Numbered from the stretch's first letter, positions 44,679 through 54,180 are shown. The stretch: 64,000 nucleotides of DNA from Bacillus sp. S/N-304-OC-R1 (GCF_019749375.1 NZ_JACWFE010000021.1:1-64000); one strand, 5' to 3'. Made by a program: numbers and translations. The notes: a model not told the origin generated them from the letters alone.

Positions 44679-45026
44679 TTACTTCTTCTTATCTAAAAAC
44701 ATTCCATCAATTGAAATATTCCCATAAGGGTCTGCATATTGATGGGTATTTTTCTTTTGTTTATGCAATAGTTGTATATCTTTTTTAATAACATTTTGAT
44801 GATTAGATATTAAGGTCTGCATTCGTCCCTCTAGTTTAGCTAATTCTGCTTTGCTATCTTGATCAAGTGCTTTTAAATCAGGTAATTGTTTTAGGATTTG
44901 CTCCCTTTCATCTAAAAGCTTCAAAGTCGTTTCAATATATTCCTCACGGCCATTTACAGGTAAATCATTTTCAAGATGCGTTAATAGCTGCTTTGTTTTT
45001 TTTATAAATTTAACTAACGCCTCCAC
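44679..45026 (-). CDS. fliT: Flagellar protein FliT
   Basis: A 115-residue all-helical chaperone-type protein that in Bacillus acts with FliD/FliS in filament-cap export. It has no sharp motif; assignment rests on size, helical pattern (LLTHLENDLPVNGREEYIET) and position directly after fliS. The start is a GTG whose G is read within TAGTG overlapping the fliS stop codon, so translation is coupled. The C-terminal part (ISIDGMFLDKKK) is not helical. Confidence 0.8.
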   Translation of the reverse strand: MEALVKFIKKTKQLLTHLENDLPVNGREEYIETTLKLLDEREQILKQLPDLKALDQDSKAELAKLEGRMQTLISNHQNVIKKDIQLLHKQKKNTHQYADPYGNISIDGMFLDKKK

Positions 45027-45436
45027 TATGCCTGTCCACTCTCAGCCATTTGTGGTTTTTTAGCAAGTCTTATGGCCTCTTTCCATGTATCTCGGAATTC
45101 GGAAACAAACCCTTCTACTTCATCGAGAATTTCTATGCTGTTTTTTGTATTAGCTTCAATTAACCGTCTATTAATATAATCGTACATCTGCATAATGCTT
45201 TTAGAAATCTCAACATTCATATCTAAGGTAATCATTAATTCATTGATTACATTTTGAGCTTTTACAAGATTGATATGACGTTGTTCAATATTATTATTTT
45301 CAATCCCCATTTTGGCTAACTTAATAAATTTCAAACAGCCATTATAAAGCAACAGCGTTAATTCCCCAGGAGAAGCGGTATTAACTGAGTTTTGTTTATA
45401 AGCTTGATAAGGTTGATTCATCGCCATTCTACTCAC
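45026..45436 (-). CDS. fliS: Flagellin export chaperone FliS
   Basis: FliS binds the C-terminus of flagellin in the cytosol and prevents premature polymerisation. The 136-residue protein has the typical N-terminus NQPYQAYKQNSVNTASPGEL and helix LTLLLYNGCLKFIKLAK, then the acidic-helical bundle ending in YDYINRRLIEANTKNS. The flagellin gene itself is outside the window. Located between fliD and fliT. Confidence 0.93.
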   Translation of the reverse strand: MSRMAMNQPYQAYKQNSVNTASPGELTLLLYNGCLKFIKLAKMGIENNNIEQRHINLVKAQNVINELMITLDMNVEISKSIMQMYDYINRRLIEANTKNSIEILDEVEGFVSEFRDTWKEAIRLAKKPQMAESGQA

Positions 45437-45489
45437 CCTCTTATTCTATATTCCGCTAATCAGTGCTGTAATCACTGGGTTGAGTTCTA

Positions 45490-47418
45490 TCATTTATTGT
45501 TCATTCCTAATTGTGCTAAAAGCTGTGAAGATTGATTGTTCAGTTGTTGCATCGCTTTTTCCATGGCATTAAATTGATTCCAGTAGCGTTTTTCTCTTTG
45601 CTGTAATCGATCTTGCAATCGAGTAATATCGTCTTTAATTCTTAATAAATCCTTACCCATTGAATAGTTGTGCTCGGTTTTAAATGTATTACCTGCTTTG
45701 TTTTCAACTTTTTGCATTGTCTCAGCTATAGTATTACGCAGTCTCCGTGCAATCCCTAAAACAGGAGTAGTATTTTTATCGTTTGCATTTAGTTCTGATG
45801 TTCCGTCTGCCATAAACAGTTGGTAAACAGCCTCTGGATTATCTTCAATGGCTGCCCTTAATTTATCTTCATCAATTTCTAACTTTCCACGATCTAAGTA
45901 ATCTTTCGTTGTTTTTATTCCAATTTCAGAAAGTTGATTGTATCTATTATCTGTCAAGGTAGCTGCTGTTGATTTTACCTCTGTATATAAATCCATCCGC
46001 ATTTTAGAAAGTCCAGAAGTTAAAAGTGAATCACGGCGCAGCATTCCGTTCTTCGCTTTCTCTTCCCACTGTTCGATTTCCTTTTCTTTCATTCCTGCTT
46101 TTTGTTCATCTGAAAGTGGGGTAAACGTTTTATAGCGCTCTTCGTTTAGTTTACCGTTAATTTTACCAATCATTTCATTGTATTTCTCGACGAATTCCTT
46201 TATTGTTTTGACGATTTCATCGGTGTCAGTTTTTATATTAATAGTAGCACTATCTGTTGATGCAGATGAATTCTTTTTAAGTGTAAAGGTTACATCATTC
46301 ATGGTAAAGGTATTCGATTTTCTTGTTGTTTCTAAACCATTGATTGTAAATTTAGCATCACTACCTGATGTTTCAGTACTATTATTTAGCCCTAATACAT
46401 CATTAAAAAATGTATTTAAACGATTAGGGTCTGTATTTTCCGTTACCTTACCATTAGCATCACGAGTAACATTTACAAACTCCATTTCAAATCCGCCATT
46501 AGCCTGGTTAAAGTCTCCTGTTTCTGTTCTCATAGCTACCACTTTATCAGTACCGGAATCATAGAAAAGATTAACACCTGTATTAGCTTGATTTATTTTT
46601 GAAAACATGCTATTTAGTGATGTTGTACCATCAAATTTAAAATTTTTATATTGTGGTTTGCCATTTTCATCGAAAGTTTTAATATCAAATTCTAAATAAT
46701 TTTGTTTAAATTGGACACTAAACTTGCTATCTTTAGCTAGGGCTGGGCCACCAAATACCATTTTACCTGTATTGGTGTCTATATAAACGTTATTATCGGT
46801 TCGGTCCACCGCTTTGGGTATATCACCAGTAATGACTGAGTACTCCTTTGTTCCCCCATCACTAAGATTAACAGTTATCTTACCTTCTGTAACGACACCT
46901 GAAATATCTGAGATTGCACCTTTAGTTAGTTGAAATTCACTCCCCCCTTTTTCAGGTACAGTGAAATTATTCATAGTAAATGATGCATCTTGTTTCCAAG
47001 ACATGCCACTGTTTGTAAAGTTCGCTTGCTGTGACCACAAACTCTTTGAAGGATCAATCTTAGTCCCTCCACTAATTGAAGTACTTTCTCTTCTTGCAGC
47101 AGTAGCCAATGTAACATTTTCAATTTTGTAAGAAACATTCCCAGCAGAAGCAGAGGCTGTAGCAGTAACAAAATCCGAATTGGAACTAGTTGCAGTTCTC
47201 TTCAACATCTTTGACTGCCGAAAAATATTATCAAATAGATAAGTATCAAAGTCTTTTAATAACGTATTCATCGAACGATAATCATCACGTTGCCATTCGA
47301 GGACTTGCTTTTTTTGGTTTAAGCGGTCCAATGGCATTCTTTCAGCCTTCATCATTGCATCTACGATAGACTGCGTGTCCATTCCACTAGCTAAACCGGA
47401 AAAACGAATCGATTCCAT
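45490..47418 (-). CDS. fliD: Flagellar hook-associated protein 2 (filament cap) FliD
   Basis: FliD caps the growing filament and guides flagellin insertion. The 642-residue protein has the conserved N-terminal FliD domain (IRFSGLASGMDTQSIVDAMM, KAERMPLDRLNQKKQVLEWQ), a long variable middle, and the C-terminal domain (DGTSELNANDKNTTPVLGIA and the coiled DITRLQDRLQQREKRYWNQF). It is roughly 140 residues longer than B. subtilis FliD (498), the extra being in the surface-exposed middle, which often varies with glycosylation or antigenic diversity. Between flaG and fliS. Confidence 0.93.
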   Translation of the reverse strand: MESIRFSGLASGMDTQSIVDAMMKAERMPLDRLNQKKQVLEWQRDDYRSMNTLLKDFDTYLFDNIFRQSKMLKRTATSSNSDFVTATASASAGNVSYKIENVTLATAARRESTSISGGTKIDPSKSLWSQQANFTNSGMSWKQDASFTMNNFTVPEKGGSEFQLTKGAISDISGVVTEGKITVNLSDGGTKEYSVITGDIPKAVDRTDNNVYIDTNTGKMVFGGPALAKDSKFSVQFKQNYLEFDIKTFDENGKPQYKNFKFDGTTSLNSMFSKINQANTGVNLFYDSGTDKVVAMRTETGDFNQANGGFEMEFVNVTRDANGKVTENTDPNRLNTFFNDVLGLNNSTETSGSDAKFTINGLETTRKSNTFTMNDVTFTLKKNSSASTDSATINIKTDTDEIVKTIKEFVEKYNEMIGKINGKLNEERYKTFTPLSDEQKAGMKEKEIEQWEEKAKNGMLRRDSLLTSGLSKMRMDLYTEVKSTAATLTDNRYNQLSEIGIKTTKDYLDRGKLEIDEDKLRAAIEDNPEAVYQLFMADGTSELNANDKNTTPVLGIARRLRNTIAETMQKVENKAGNTFKTEHNYSMGKDLLRIKDDITRLQDRLQQREKRYWNQFNAMEKAMQQLNNQSSQLLAQLGMNNK

Positions 47419-47435
47419 TTTTATAACACTCCTTG

Positions 47436-47804
47436 CTACAACTTTTTATCAATAAAAATGCCTAGAAACTCAGTCATTTTTGCATACATATCTAGCAATT
47501 CCTTTGAAGGGATTTCCCTTATTACCTTCTTTGTTTCCTGATCGACTACTTCAACATAGTATCGATCTAATTCTTCATGCATTTTAAAATTTAGAGAGGT
47601 GAACTTCGGTTTTAAAAACTCATTCATACCCTTAATTACATGTTCTGCTTCTTCTTTTGATAATTCTTTTTTATCATTTTCCATATGTATACTTAGCTGT
47701 TTATCTTGTTGTTCGGTTAATGATGTTATCTCTACTCTATTAGTTACAAAATCTTTCATACCTTTATCTGAGAGAGTAGGTGAGGACAATCCATCAATTT
47801 TCAT
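47436..47804 (-). CDS. flaG: FlaG-family flagellar protein (YvyC-like)
   Basis: A 122-residue protein whose C-terminal half (LNFKMHEELDRYYVEVVDQE, TKKVIREIPSKELLDMYAKM) is the FlaG domain, thought to affect filament length or assembly. The start at 47804 has GGGAG nine bases upstream; another ATG-like codon three residues earlier is a GTG or has no site. First gene of flaG-fliD-fliS-fliT-yjfB, with a sigma-D promoter just upstream. Confidence 0.9.
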   Translation of the reverse strand: MKIDGLSSPTLSDKGMKDFVTNRVEITSLTEQQDKQLSIHMENDKKELSKEEAEHVIKGMNEFLKPKFTSLNFKMHEELDRYYVEVVDQETKKVIREIPSKELLDMYAKMTEFLGIFIDKKL

Positions 47805-47837
47805 AGTGAACAACTCCCTGTTATAATCCTAAAAATT

Positions 47838-47863
47838 ATATCGGCTTATATAGGAAATTGTTA
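47838..47863 (-). promoter_or_regulatory. Sigma-D (flagellar) promoter for flaG-fliDST
   Basis: On the minus strand TAAC (47860-47863) and a perfect GCCGATAT (47838-47845) are separated by 14 bases, matching the sigma-D consensus TAAA-N14-16-GCCGATAT. It is about 35 bases upstream of the flaG ATG. Confidence 0.85.
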
Positions 47864-48021
47864 AATAAATTGGGGTTTTTTATGTAGTTTATTAAGTAGA
47901 AAGTTACAGAGTAAAAATAATCTATTTTAATTGAATATAGGCAGTTTTCTCTTTTCTAAAATCACCTTTTTAAAAAAGAGAAAACTTGAAATACAAATTA
48001 AAGATGACACTAAAAAAAATA

Positions 48022-49203
48022 TTATTTTAAGTAATAAACTAATACCTTTTTTATCCCATTAATCACAGAATCTATGTCTTCAAAGGTCATTTTTGGAAAC
48101 AAAGGTATAGTTAACGCCGTTTCATACCAATTCTCCGCAACCGGACACAAGCCCTTCTTATAACCAATTTGTTGATAATACGGGTGTAGATAAACAGGAA
48201 TGTAATGGACATGAACCCCAATATTTTCCGCACGAAGTGCTTCAAAAATTTCTCGTCGCCCAACACTAAATTTTTCTAAATCCAGGGAAATCATATATAA
48301 ATGCCAGCTTGAATTTGTTCCTTCTAACTGAAAAGGAATTTTTACACCATCCAGTTCAGAAAAAGCCTGATTATATAGATTCGCTATTTCTCTTCTTTTT
48401 TCAACAAACATGTCTAATTTTCTCATTTGCGAAATGCCAAGAGCTGCATGGAGGTCTGTCATTCTATAGTTATACCCTAATTCAACCATCTCATGGTACC
48501 AAGGGCCTTCATCCTTTGATAAATCATAATTTTTTATCCCATGTGAACGAAATAGACGAAGCTTCTCTGCATATTCAGATGAATTCGTAACAATAATTCC
48601 ACCTTCAGCCGTTGTAATGTGCTTAACTGGGTGAAAGCTAAACATAGTCATATCAGCTAGAGCCCCCACCTTCTTCCCCTTATAGGCTGCACCTAGCGAA
48701 TGGGCCCCATCCTCAATGACTACTAATTTGTATTTGTCCGCAATTTGCTTGATAGCCTCCATATCAACAGGCTGACCTGTAAAGTCAACAGGAATAATGG
48801 CTCTTGTGCGAGGTGTTATAGCTTTTTCCAATTTATTTGGATCAATATTATATGTGCGCTCATCGATATCAACAAATACTGGTTTCCCTCCACAGTATAG
48901 AACGCTATTTGAACTTGCAGCAAATGTTATAGGAGTAGTAATAACCTCATCTCCTTGTCCAACACCAGCTGCAAAACATGCTCCATGCAAGGCTGCTGTT
49001 CCATTCGAAAAAGCCACAGCAAACTTTGTGCCCGCATAGCTTGCTACCGCCTGTTCAAATTCTTCTATTTTCGGTCCTTGTGTAATGTAAGGACTTTTTA
49101 AAGTTTCTAAAACAGACTGAATATCGTCATCATCAATCCATTGCTGGCCATATGATAAATAGGCATCACGGACTGGTTTACCGCCTAAAATCGCCAAAGT
49201 CAT
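48022..49203 (-). CDS. pseC: DegT/DnrJ/EryC1 aminotransferase, PseC-like
   Basis: The 393-residue PLP enzyme contains the DegT-family motifs: NGTAALHGACFAAGVGQGDE, VIEDGAHSLGA, and the PLP lysine in MFSFHPVKHITTAEGGIIV. PseC makes UDP-4-amino-4,6-dideoxy-N-acetyl-beta-L-altrosamine, the second step to pseudaminic acid. Downstream steps are encoded by the neighbouring PseI-, PseG-, PseF- and PseH-like genes, which supports this over a generic sugar aminotransferase. B. subtilis SpsC is similar. A hairpin with U-run lies just upstream, so it may be expressed less than the genes before it. Confidence 0.88.
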   Translation of the reverse strand: MTLAILGGKPVRDAYLSYGQQWIDDDDIQSVLETLKSPYITQGPKIEEFEQAVASYAGTKFAVAFSNGTAALHGACFAAGVGQGDEVITTPITFAASSNSVLYCGGKPVFVDIDERTYNIDPNKLEKAITPRTRAIIPVDFTGQPVDMEAIKQIADKYKLVVIEDGAHSLGAAYKGKKVGALADMTMFSFHPVKHITTAEGGIIVTNSSEYAEKLRLFRSHGIKNYDLSKDEGPWYHEMVELGYNYRMTDLHAALGISQMRKLDMFVEKRREIANLYNQAFSELDGVKIPFQLEGTNSSWHLYMISLDLEKFSVGRREIFEALRAENIGVHVHYIPVYLHPYYQQIGYKKGLCPVAENWYETALTIPLFPKMTFEDIDSVINGIKKVLVYYLK

Positions 49204-49220
49204 AAACTAATCATTCCTCC

Positions 49221-49248
49221 AAAAAGAGCCACCTAAATGAGGTGACTC
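49221..49248 (-). terminator. Attenuator-like hairpin between the SDR and pseC genes
   Basis: On the minus strand GAGTCACCT (49240-49248) pairs with AGGTGGCTC (49226-49234) with one A/C mismatch and is followed by TTTTT then GGAGG, the pseC ribosome site. The SDR stop codon (49233-49235) lies inside the hairpin, so ribosomes finishing the SDR gene would cover it. Confidence 0.7.
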
Positions 49249-50174
49249 GTCTTAATCCATTCTTCCGTTTTACTAATTCCCTCTTTAAGACTTACTTTTG
49301 GTTCCCAGCCTAAAAGAACTTTGGCTTTGTCATAATTGCATAAAAGCTTCTGTATTTCACTTTGAGGATGAATATGCTCAACATGTTCAATTCTAGACTC
49401 ATCATTCACTACTAGCATTGCTAAATCATTAATAGAAATATCTCTGCCTAACCCTGCATTAACAATTTCTCCATTTACTGAATCTGAATACCCTGCTTGA
49501 ACTACAAATTCAGCACAATCATCAACATAGAGTAGATCTCTCGTTTGGGTACCCTCTCCATAAATATTTAATATTTCACCAGCTAGCTTTTTCTTTATAA
49601 AAATGGCGACAACTCCGCCTTCTCCACCTGTTTTTTGGAAGGGACCATATGTATTAAATGGACGAATGACCACTGTCGGTAGCCCATACGCATAATAATA
49701 AGATAAAACCATATTCTCCGCGGCAATTTTTGACCCAGCATAAGGAGAGGCTGGTTTAATCGGATGATTTTCAGTAATACCGTTCACATCTACACAACGA
49801 TCGTAAACCATACAGGTGCTCATAAAAACTACCTTTACTTGGTGTTTACGGCATTGCTCCAAAATATAAAATGTTCCTACTGTATCATTATTAAAAGTCG
49901 TTCTCGGATCATCAATCGAATCTTGAACATTAATGGAAGCACCTAAATGATAGCAAATATCAAATTTTGTCTCATTAAATAGCAGTTCAAGTAATTCCTC
50001 ATTTTTAATATCACCTTTAATAAAGTCTTGTATGTCATTTCCAAATTCTTCAATATTTTCTTCTCTTCCATTTGACAAATCATCTAATATCCAAATCTCA
50101 TGCCCATCAGCCAGGAGCCTTTTAGCAACAGCTCGTCCAATGAATCCAGCTCCACCAGTTATTAATATTTTCAT
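49233..50174 (-). CDS. NAD-dependent nucleotide-sugar epimerase/dehydratase (SDR)
   Basis: The 313-residue extended SDR has the Rossmann motif ITGGAGFIG near residue 5, a Ser/Thr in FMSTCMVYD, and the catalytic YAGSK (Tyr-x3-Lys). The general plan is UDP-glucose 4-epimerase-like. It lacks the usual GGTGSFG start of PseB/FlaA1 inverting dehydratases, so it is not a textbook first enzyme of pseudaminic acid synthesis. It may be one of two enzymes that split the PseB reaction, as in the B. thuringiensis Pen/Pal pathway, or may make another sugar. Between pseI- and pseC-like genes. Confidence 0.8.
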   Translation of the reverse strand: MKILITGGAGFIGRAVAKRLLADGHEIWILDDLSNGREENIEEFGNDIQDFIKGDIKNEELLELLFNETKFDICYHLGASINVQDSIDDPRTTFNNDTVGTFYILEQCRKHQVKVVFMSTCMVYDRCVDVNGITENHPIKPASPYAGSKIAAENMVLSYYYAYGLPTVVIRPFNTYGPFQKTGGEGGVVAIFIKKKLAGEILNIYGEGTQTRDLLYVDDCAEFVVQAGYSDSVNGEIVNAGLGRDISINDLAMLVVNDESRIEHVEHIHPQSEIQKLLCNYDKAKVLLGWEPKVSLKEGISKTEEWIKTSHLI

Positions 50175-50187
50175 TTCTTCACCAACC

Positions 50188-51243
50188 TTACAGTAACTCC
50201 CAAGATAATGGAGTTCCTTTCTTTATATCCTGTTTAGCCGTTTTACCTAATATGCTTTTCAAATGCTTTGGTTTCAATCCATGCCCTGGTCGAATGGCGC
50301 GAATATTCTCTTTCGTAAGTTCCTGTCCCGCAAGAATATCTTCTGCTACATATAATGAGCGACGATCCTTTAATGAAGGAATTTCTGCACTTGTAGGGCC
50401 ATAACTAATTTGTCCAAGACTCTGCCAAGCTCTTTCTGTTTCGATTACAAGAGCTTTTATTTCATCTGGCTCCATCGAGAAGGCTGCGTCTGTACCTCCT
50501 TCTGCTCTAGACAGGGTGAAATGTTTTTCAATCACAGTGGCACCTAATACAACACTTGCCACCCCAACGCCAATTCCCATCGTATGATCAGATAAGCCGA
50601 CTTCACAGTTAAATAGCTCTCTCATATGAGGGATTGTTAATAGATTTGAATTATCCGGTGTTGAAGGGTATGTGCTTGTACATTTTAGAAGAATAATATC
50701 CTTACAACCTGCGTTTCTAGCAGCTCTGACAGTCTCGTCCAATTCAGCAACAGTTGCCATACCAGTTGAAATAATTAAAGGTTTTCCAGTTGAAGCAACC
50801 TTTTCAACAAGTGGAATATCTGTATTTTCAAAAGAAGCAATTTTATAACAAGGGACATCAAGCTCCTCAAGAAAATCAACAGCTGTTTTATCAAATGGGG
50901 AACTGAAAACAATTAATCCTAATTCACGACACTTATTAAAAATCGGTTCATGCCATTCCCAAGGAGTATATGCCTCTTTATATAGTTCATAATAAGATTG
51001 TCCCTTCCAAAGACTATCTGGATTATTAATGAAAAACTCACCCTCGTTGATATCTAAGGTCATCGTATCAGCCGTATAAGTTTGTAACTTTAATGCATCT
51101 ACACCTGCTTTTGCTGCTTCCTCCACAATCTGTAAAGCTCTTTCCAATGATTGATTATGATTGCCCGACATTTCTGCGATAATAAATGGCTTATAGCCTG
51201 TACCAATTAATTTTCCGGCAATGTTTACTGTGTCAGTTGTCAT
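50188..51243 (-). CDS. pseI: Pseudaminic acid synthase, PseI-like (NeuB family with SAF domain)
   Basis: NeuB-family enzymes condense phosphoenolpyruvate with a 6-deoxy-diacetamido sugar to form a nonulosonic acid. The 351-residue protein has the TIM-barrel motif FIIAEMSGNHNQSLERALQI, VFSSPFDKTAVDFLEEL, HFTLSRAEGGTDAAFSMEP, and a complete C-terminal SAF (antifreeze-like) domain (SLYVAEDILAGQELTKENIR, AIRPGHGLKPK). The EMSGNHN/TDAAFSMEP wording fits the pseudaminic rather than the sialic branch. Its ATG overlaps the pseG-like stop as ATGA. Confidence 0.88.
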   Translation of the reverse strand: MTTDTVNIAGKLIGTGYKPFIIAEMSGNHNQSLERALQIVEEAAKAGVDALKLQTYTADTMTLDINEGEFFINNPDSLWKGQSYYELYKEAYTPWEWHEPIFNKCRELGLIVFSSPFDKTAVDFLEELDVPCYKIASFENTDIPLVEKVASTGKPLIISTGMATVAELDETVRAARNAGCKDIILLKCTSTYPSTPDNSNLLTIPHMRELFNCEVGLSDHTMGIGVGVASVVLGATVIEKHFTLSRAEGGTDAAFSMEPDEIKALVIETERAWQSLGQISYGPTSAEIPSLKDRRSLYVAEDILAGQELTKENIRAIRPGHGLKPKHLKSILGKTAKQDIKKGTPLSWELL

Positions 51244-52286
51244 TCTAAAACCTCCAAAATAGCCTCTACAACAGGGTGTGTATGATAGGTAATTTCTGAA
51301 TGCATCAATCTCCTCGCTCGATTTGACATTCCTGTGAGCATTTCAGGAGAAGCTAAAACTCTATTGATTATATCGACATAATTAGACATATTTACACTTT
51401 CATGCCACCCAAGGTTCCATATAGCTCCATATTCGGCTGCAGCATGAGTTGATCCTATTTGATTTTCTGCTACAACTGTAACAATTGATGGCAACCCAAG
51501 AAAACAACGTTCCCACATCGTAACCCCGCCTGCACCTAATGCTAAATCTGACTTTCTCATTAAGGAAGCAATATAATCTATTTGTTCATAATAGGAATAT
51601 TGTGTTTCCGCGCATATTTCTTTGATATGATCACGTTTCCCATTTGATAATCCTACGACAACATGGACATTTATATTTGAAACCTCCAGCCTATCAAATG
51701 CTTCCAGCACTTTTAATGTTTCGTTTGTTGGATCGGATCCCCCATAAAAGACAAGGATATCTTGAATGGTTTTATAAGCCTTTTTTACTTTGTCACCCAA
51801 ATAAAACTCCGGCCGTAATAAAAGATATTTAGGTCCAAGGAGCTTCCTGCAATGAGCTGGAATGAGATGATCATATCTGTTATTAAGATTCTTGAAATAG
51901 TTTTGATCTAAAAGAAGGTCACACTCATGCTCTCTGTTTGCTAAATCGTCTATTACCATAAGTTTAATTGAATAATATTTTTCCTTAATAGTTTTTTCCC
52001 AGTTTGAGTCTATTTGATAATGATCAACAATAAGTAAGTCAACTTGATGCTCGTTCAGTATATCAATCGTAGCCTTTGCATCAATAACATTTCCAAGTCC
52101 CTTACCTATTGGAAACACTTTATATCTATTTTCTCTAATAAAGTCAATCATATTTCCCTCTAGATTAGCACATATAAAGGCTACCTCTGCTCCTTTTTCC
52201 TGAAGAAAATCCGCAAGAGTCAGGCAGCGCATAACATGACCTGATCCAATTTCAATGGATGCATCGACCCTAATGATTATATTCAT
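51240..52286 (-). CDS. pseG: UDP-2,4-diacetamido-trideoxy-altropyranose hydrolase, PseG-like
   Basis: PseG removes UDP to give the free sugar substrate of PseI. The 348-residue GT-B-fold protein begins MNIIIRVDASIEIGSGHVMR, with the catalytic GxGHxxRC motif, and has ALGAGGVTMWERCFLGLPSI, a UDP-binding stretch. The start at 52286 begins directly at this motif; a longer frame adds 13 residues without homologous pattern. The ribosome site is weak. Overlap with pseI indicates coupling. Confidence 0.88.
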   Translation of the reverse strand: MNIIIRVDASIEIGSGHVMRCLTLADFLQEKGAEVAFICANLEGNMIDFIRENRYKVFPIGKGLGNVIDAKATIDILNEHQVDLLIVDHYQIDSNWEKTIKEKYYSIKLMVIDDLANREHECDLLLDQNYFKNLNNRYDHLIPAHCRKLLGPKYLLLRPEFYLGDKVKKAYKTIQDILVFYGGSDPTNETLKVLEAFDRLEVSNINVHVVVGLSNGKRDHIKEICAETQYSYYEQIDYIASLMRKSDLALGAGGVTMWERCFLGLPSIVTVVAENQIGSTHAAAEYGAIWNLGWHESVNMSNYVDIINRVLASPEMLTGMSNRARRLMHSEITYHTHPVVEAILEVLE

Positions 52287-52355
52287 ACAATACTGCACAT
52301 CCTGATCCCCACAAATTGAATTCAATTTCTACTTACAAAAGACCTTAATAGTGGA

Positions 52356-53081
52356 TTATACAACAGGCTTCTGTGGGATATGGGCATTAATCTTCGCGAT
52401 GTCTGGGTTCTGCTTTAAGAACTCAACCACCTCTTTTGCAGAAACAAAAAGCTCACATTTAAACTGATCTGCAATCCTTTTACATAGTTCATAATCTTCA
52501 TCTGTATCTAACGTAATTCGCAATTCAGGGCGAAGAAGAGCATCATGAGCATTCACAGATGACCAAGAAAACTCCTCTTTATGTTCATAAGCATAGTAAG
52601 TTACATGTTCACGATGGCGGTGCTCATGACCGTGTTGATGAATGTATTGGAGGGATTGATAGGTAAACAACTCGACAGCTAACCCTCTCGGAAGTTCCCC
52701 CTGAATGCTCATAAAATCCGCAGGGGATTCGGACATCTTTTGGACCAATTCAGAAGCAAGTTCATAATCAACAAAAGGACAATCCGCTGTGACCCGGATA
52801 ACGTAATCAGGCTCATACTTTTTGGCCGCTTGAACATAACGGTCTAATACATCCTCCTCTGAACCCCTAAAATAGGCAATTCCTCTTTCCTTGCACCACT
52901 CTTCAACCCGATCATCTTGTGGCAGATTTGAAGTTGCAACGATTACTTCGTTAATTCCTTGAATTTTTTTACACCGCTCTACGACATAGGTTAAAACATC
53001 TTTATTTCCTAATGGCTTTAAGATTTTACCTGGCAAACGGGATGAGCCCATGCGTGCTTGGATGATTGTGATAATATTCAT
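52356..53081 (-). CDS. pseF: Nonulosonate cytidylyltransferase, PseF/SpsF-like
   Basis: The 241-residue protein starts MNIITIIQARMGSSRLPGKI, the nucleotidyltransferase P-loop with GSSRLPGK, followed by GSEEDVLDRYVQAAK and VTADCPFVDYELA, the CMP-sugar synthetase/SpsF pattern. It should activate pseudaminic acid as CMP-Pse. The start at 53081 follows GGAGTGTGG; the longer frame has no site. In B. subtilis SpsF is similar and used for spore coat polysaccharide. Confidence 0.86.
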   Translation of the reverse strand: MNIITIIQARMGSSRLPGKILKPLGNKDVLTYVVERCKKIQGINEVIVATSNLPQDDRVEEWCKERGIAYFRGSEEDVLDRYVQAAKKYEPDYVIRVTADCPFVDYELASELVQKMSESPADFMSIQGELPRGLAVELFTYQSLQYIHQHGHEHRHREHVTYYAYEHKEEFSWSSVNAHDALLRPELRITLDTDEDYELCKRIADQFKCELFVSAKEVVEFLKQNPDIAKINAHIPQKPVV

Positions 53082-53118
53082 ATGTCCACACTCCATTAAT
53101 ATTCTTTCTCTTCCCAGA

Positions 53119-54156
53119 CTAAGATTGGAATTCACTATACGGCAGTACATAAATACCTTTGTATTCTTTTTTTATCTCTCTTAATGGAGTTTGTTTAAAT
53201 TGATCTAAGGGATTTATTATTTTTGTTAAATAATAGTGATAATCAACCTTACTTCCCCAAGTTTTCTTATATTTAAATATTGGAGAATCAACTCTATCAC
53301 AGGATTGCCAATTATAAAATAAAAACTGATGTTGCCTTGCGTATTGAATACTCCAATAATCAAGCATAACACCAGCATTTGTATTCATATATTCAGTACC
53401 AATAACTCTCATAAAATTATCTAATGATTTGTTCTGCTTCAGAAAAATCCCTGCACCAATAATGTTATTTTTTTGCATGGCATATTGGATAAAAGCTCTT
53501 TTACCTCCCATGATTCTTCTTAGTTCATTAAAAACAGAAAACGGGTAAACTGTACAATTTGTTTCAATCATTCGAGGTACATAAATTGAATCATACCAAT
53601 ATGAGAGCGACGCTTCAGTATAATCTTCTTTTAAATATACTTCATTATTCTGGGCTATCTTTAAATTTCTCTTTAAGTTATTTCTGTTTTTACTATTCAT
53701 ACCATTAAGAAAGTCATCATCTAAATCAATATATTGATAAAAATTTTCATGAATAAAGTCCGGCTTGATAATTTCTTTAATAATAGAGATATCCTCTCTT
53801 ATAAATGGAGGTGTACAGATAGTCACAAGAAGTACATTACATTGTTCTGCATATTTATATAATTTTTCAATCAAAGATTTTAAAACTTTAAAATCTTTGT
53901 TGATATAACAGCCACCACCATAACCTATATAAGGCATAGAATGGATAACATCCCCTAATTTTGAATGGTAGTGGACAAATGGGAAAACTCCAGCAACTTG
54001 TCCATCTTTAAAACAACAAATATATTTATATTCAAAATTATATTGTTCCTTATAAATACTTTTCAGACTAAAATCTTGTTGTACTAATCCATAACTATCT
54101 ACAAAGTTTTGAACCTCAGCCCTTTTGGCATCTTCGATAATAATTGAATATAGCAT
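53119..54156 (-). CDS. FemAB/GNAT-like acyltransferase
   Basis: The 345-residue protein resembles FemAB-type peptidyl or acyl transferases with two GNAT-like halves (QVAGVFPFVHYHSKLGDVIH and GAGIFLKQNKSLDNFMRVIG, then MLDYWSIQYARQHQFLFYNW). Such proteins in polysaccharide clusters acylate an amino sugar or add an amino acid. Its place between pseF- and pseH-like genes suggests modification of the nonulosonate, for example at N5 or N7. Acceptor and donor unknown. Codon use is more AT-rich than in the genes to its left. Confidence 0.7.
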   Translation of the reverse strand: MLYSIIIEDAKRAEVQNFVDSYGLVQQDFSLKSIYKEQYNFEYKYICCFKDGQVAGVFPFVHYHSKLGDVIHSMPYIGYGGGCYINKDFKVLKSLIEKLYKYAEQCNVLLVTICTPPFIREDISIIKEIIKPDFIHENFYQYIDLDDDFLNGMNSKNRNNLKRNLKIAQNNEVYLKEDYTEASLSYWYDSIYVPRMIETNCTVYPFSVFNELRRIMGGKRAFIQYAMQKNNIIGAGIFLKQNKSLDNFMRVIGTEYMNTNAGVMLDYWSIQYARQHQFLFYNWQSCDRVDSPIFKYKKTWGSKVDYHYYLTKIINPLDQFKQTPLREIKKEYKGIYVLPYSEFQS

Positions 54157-54180
54157 AGACTCTCCCCATCGCTAACTTAC

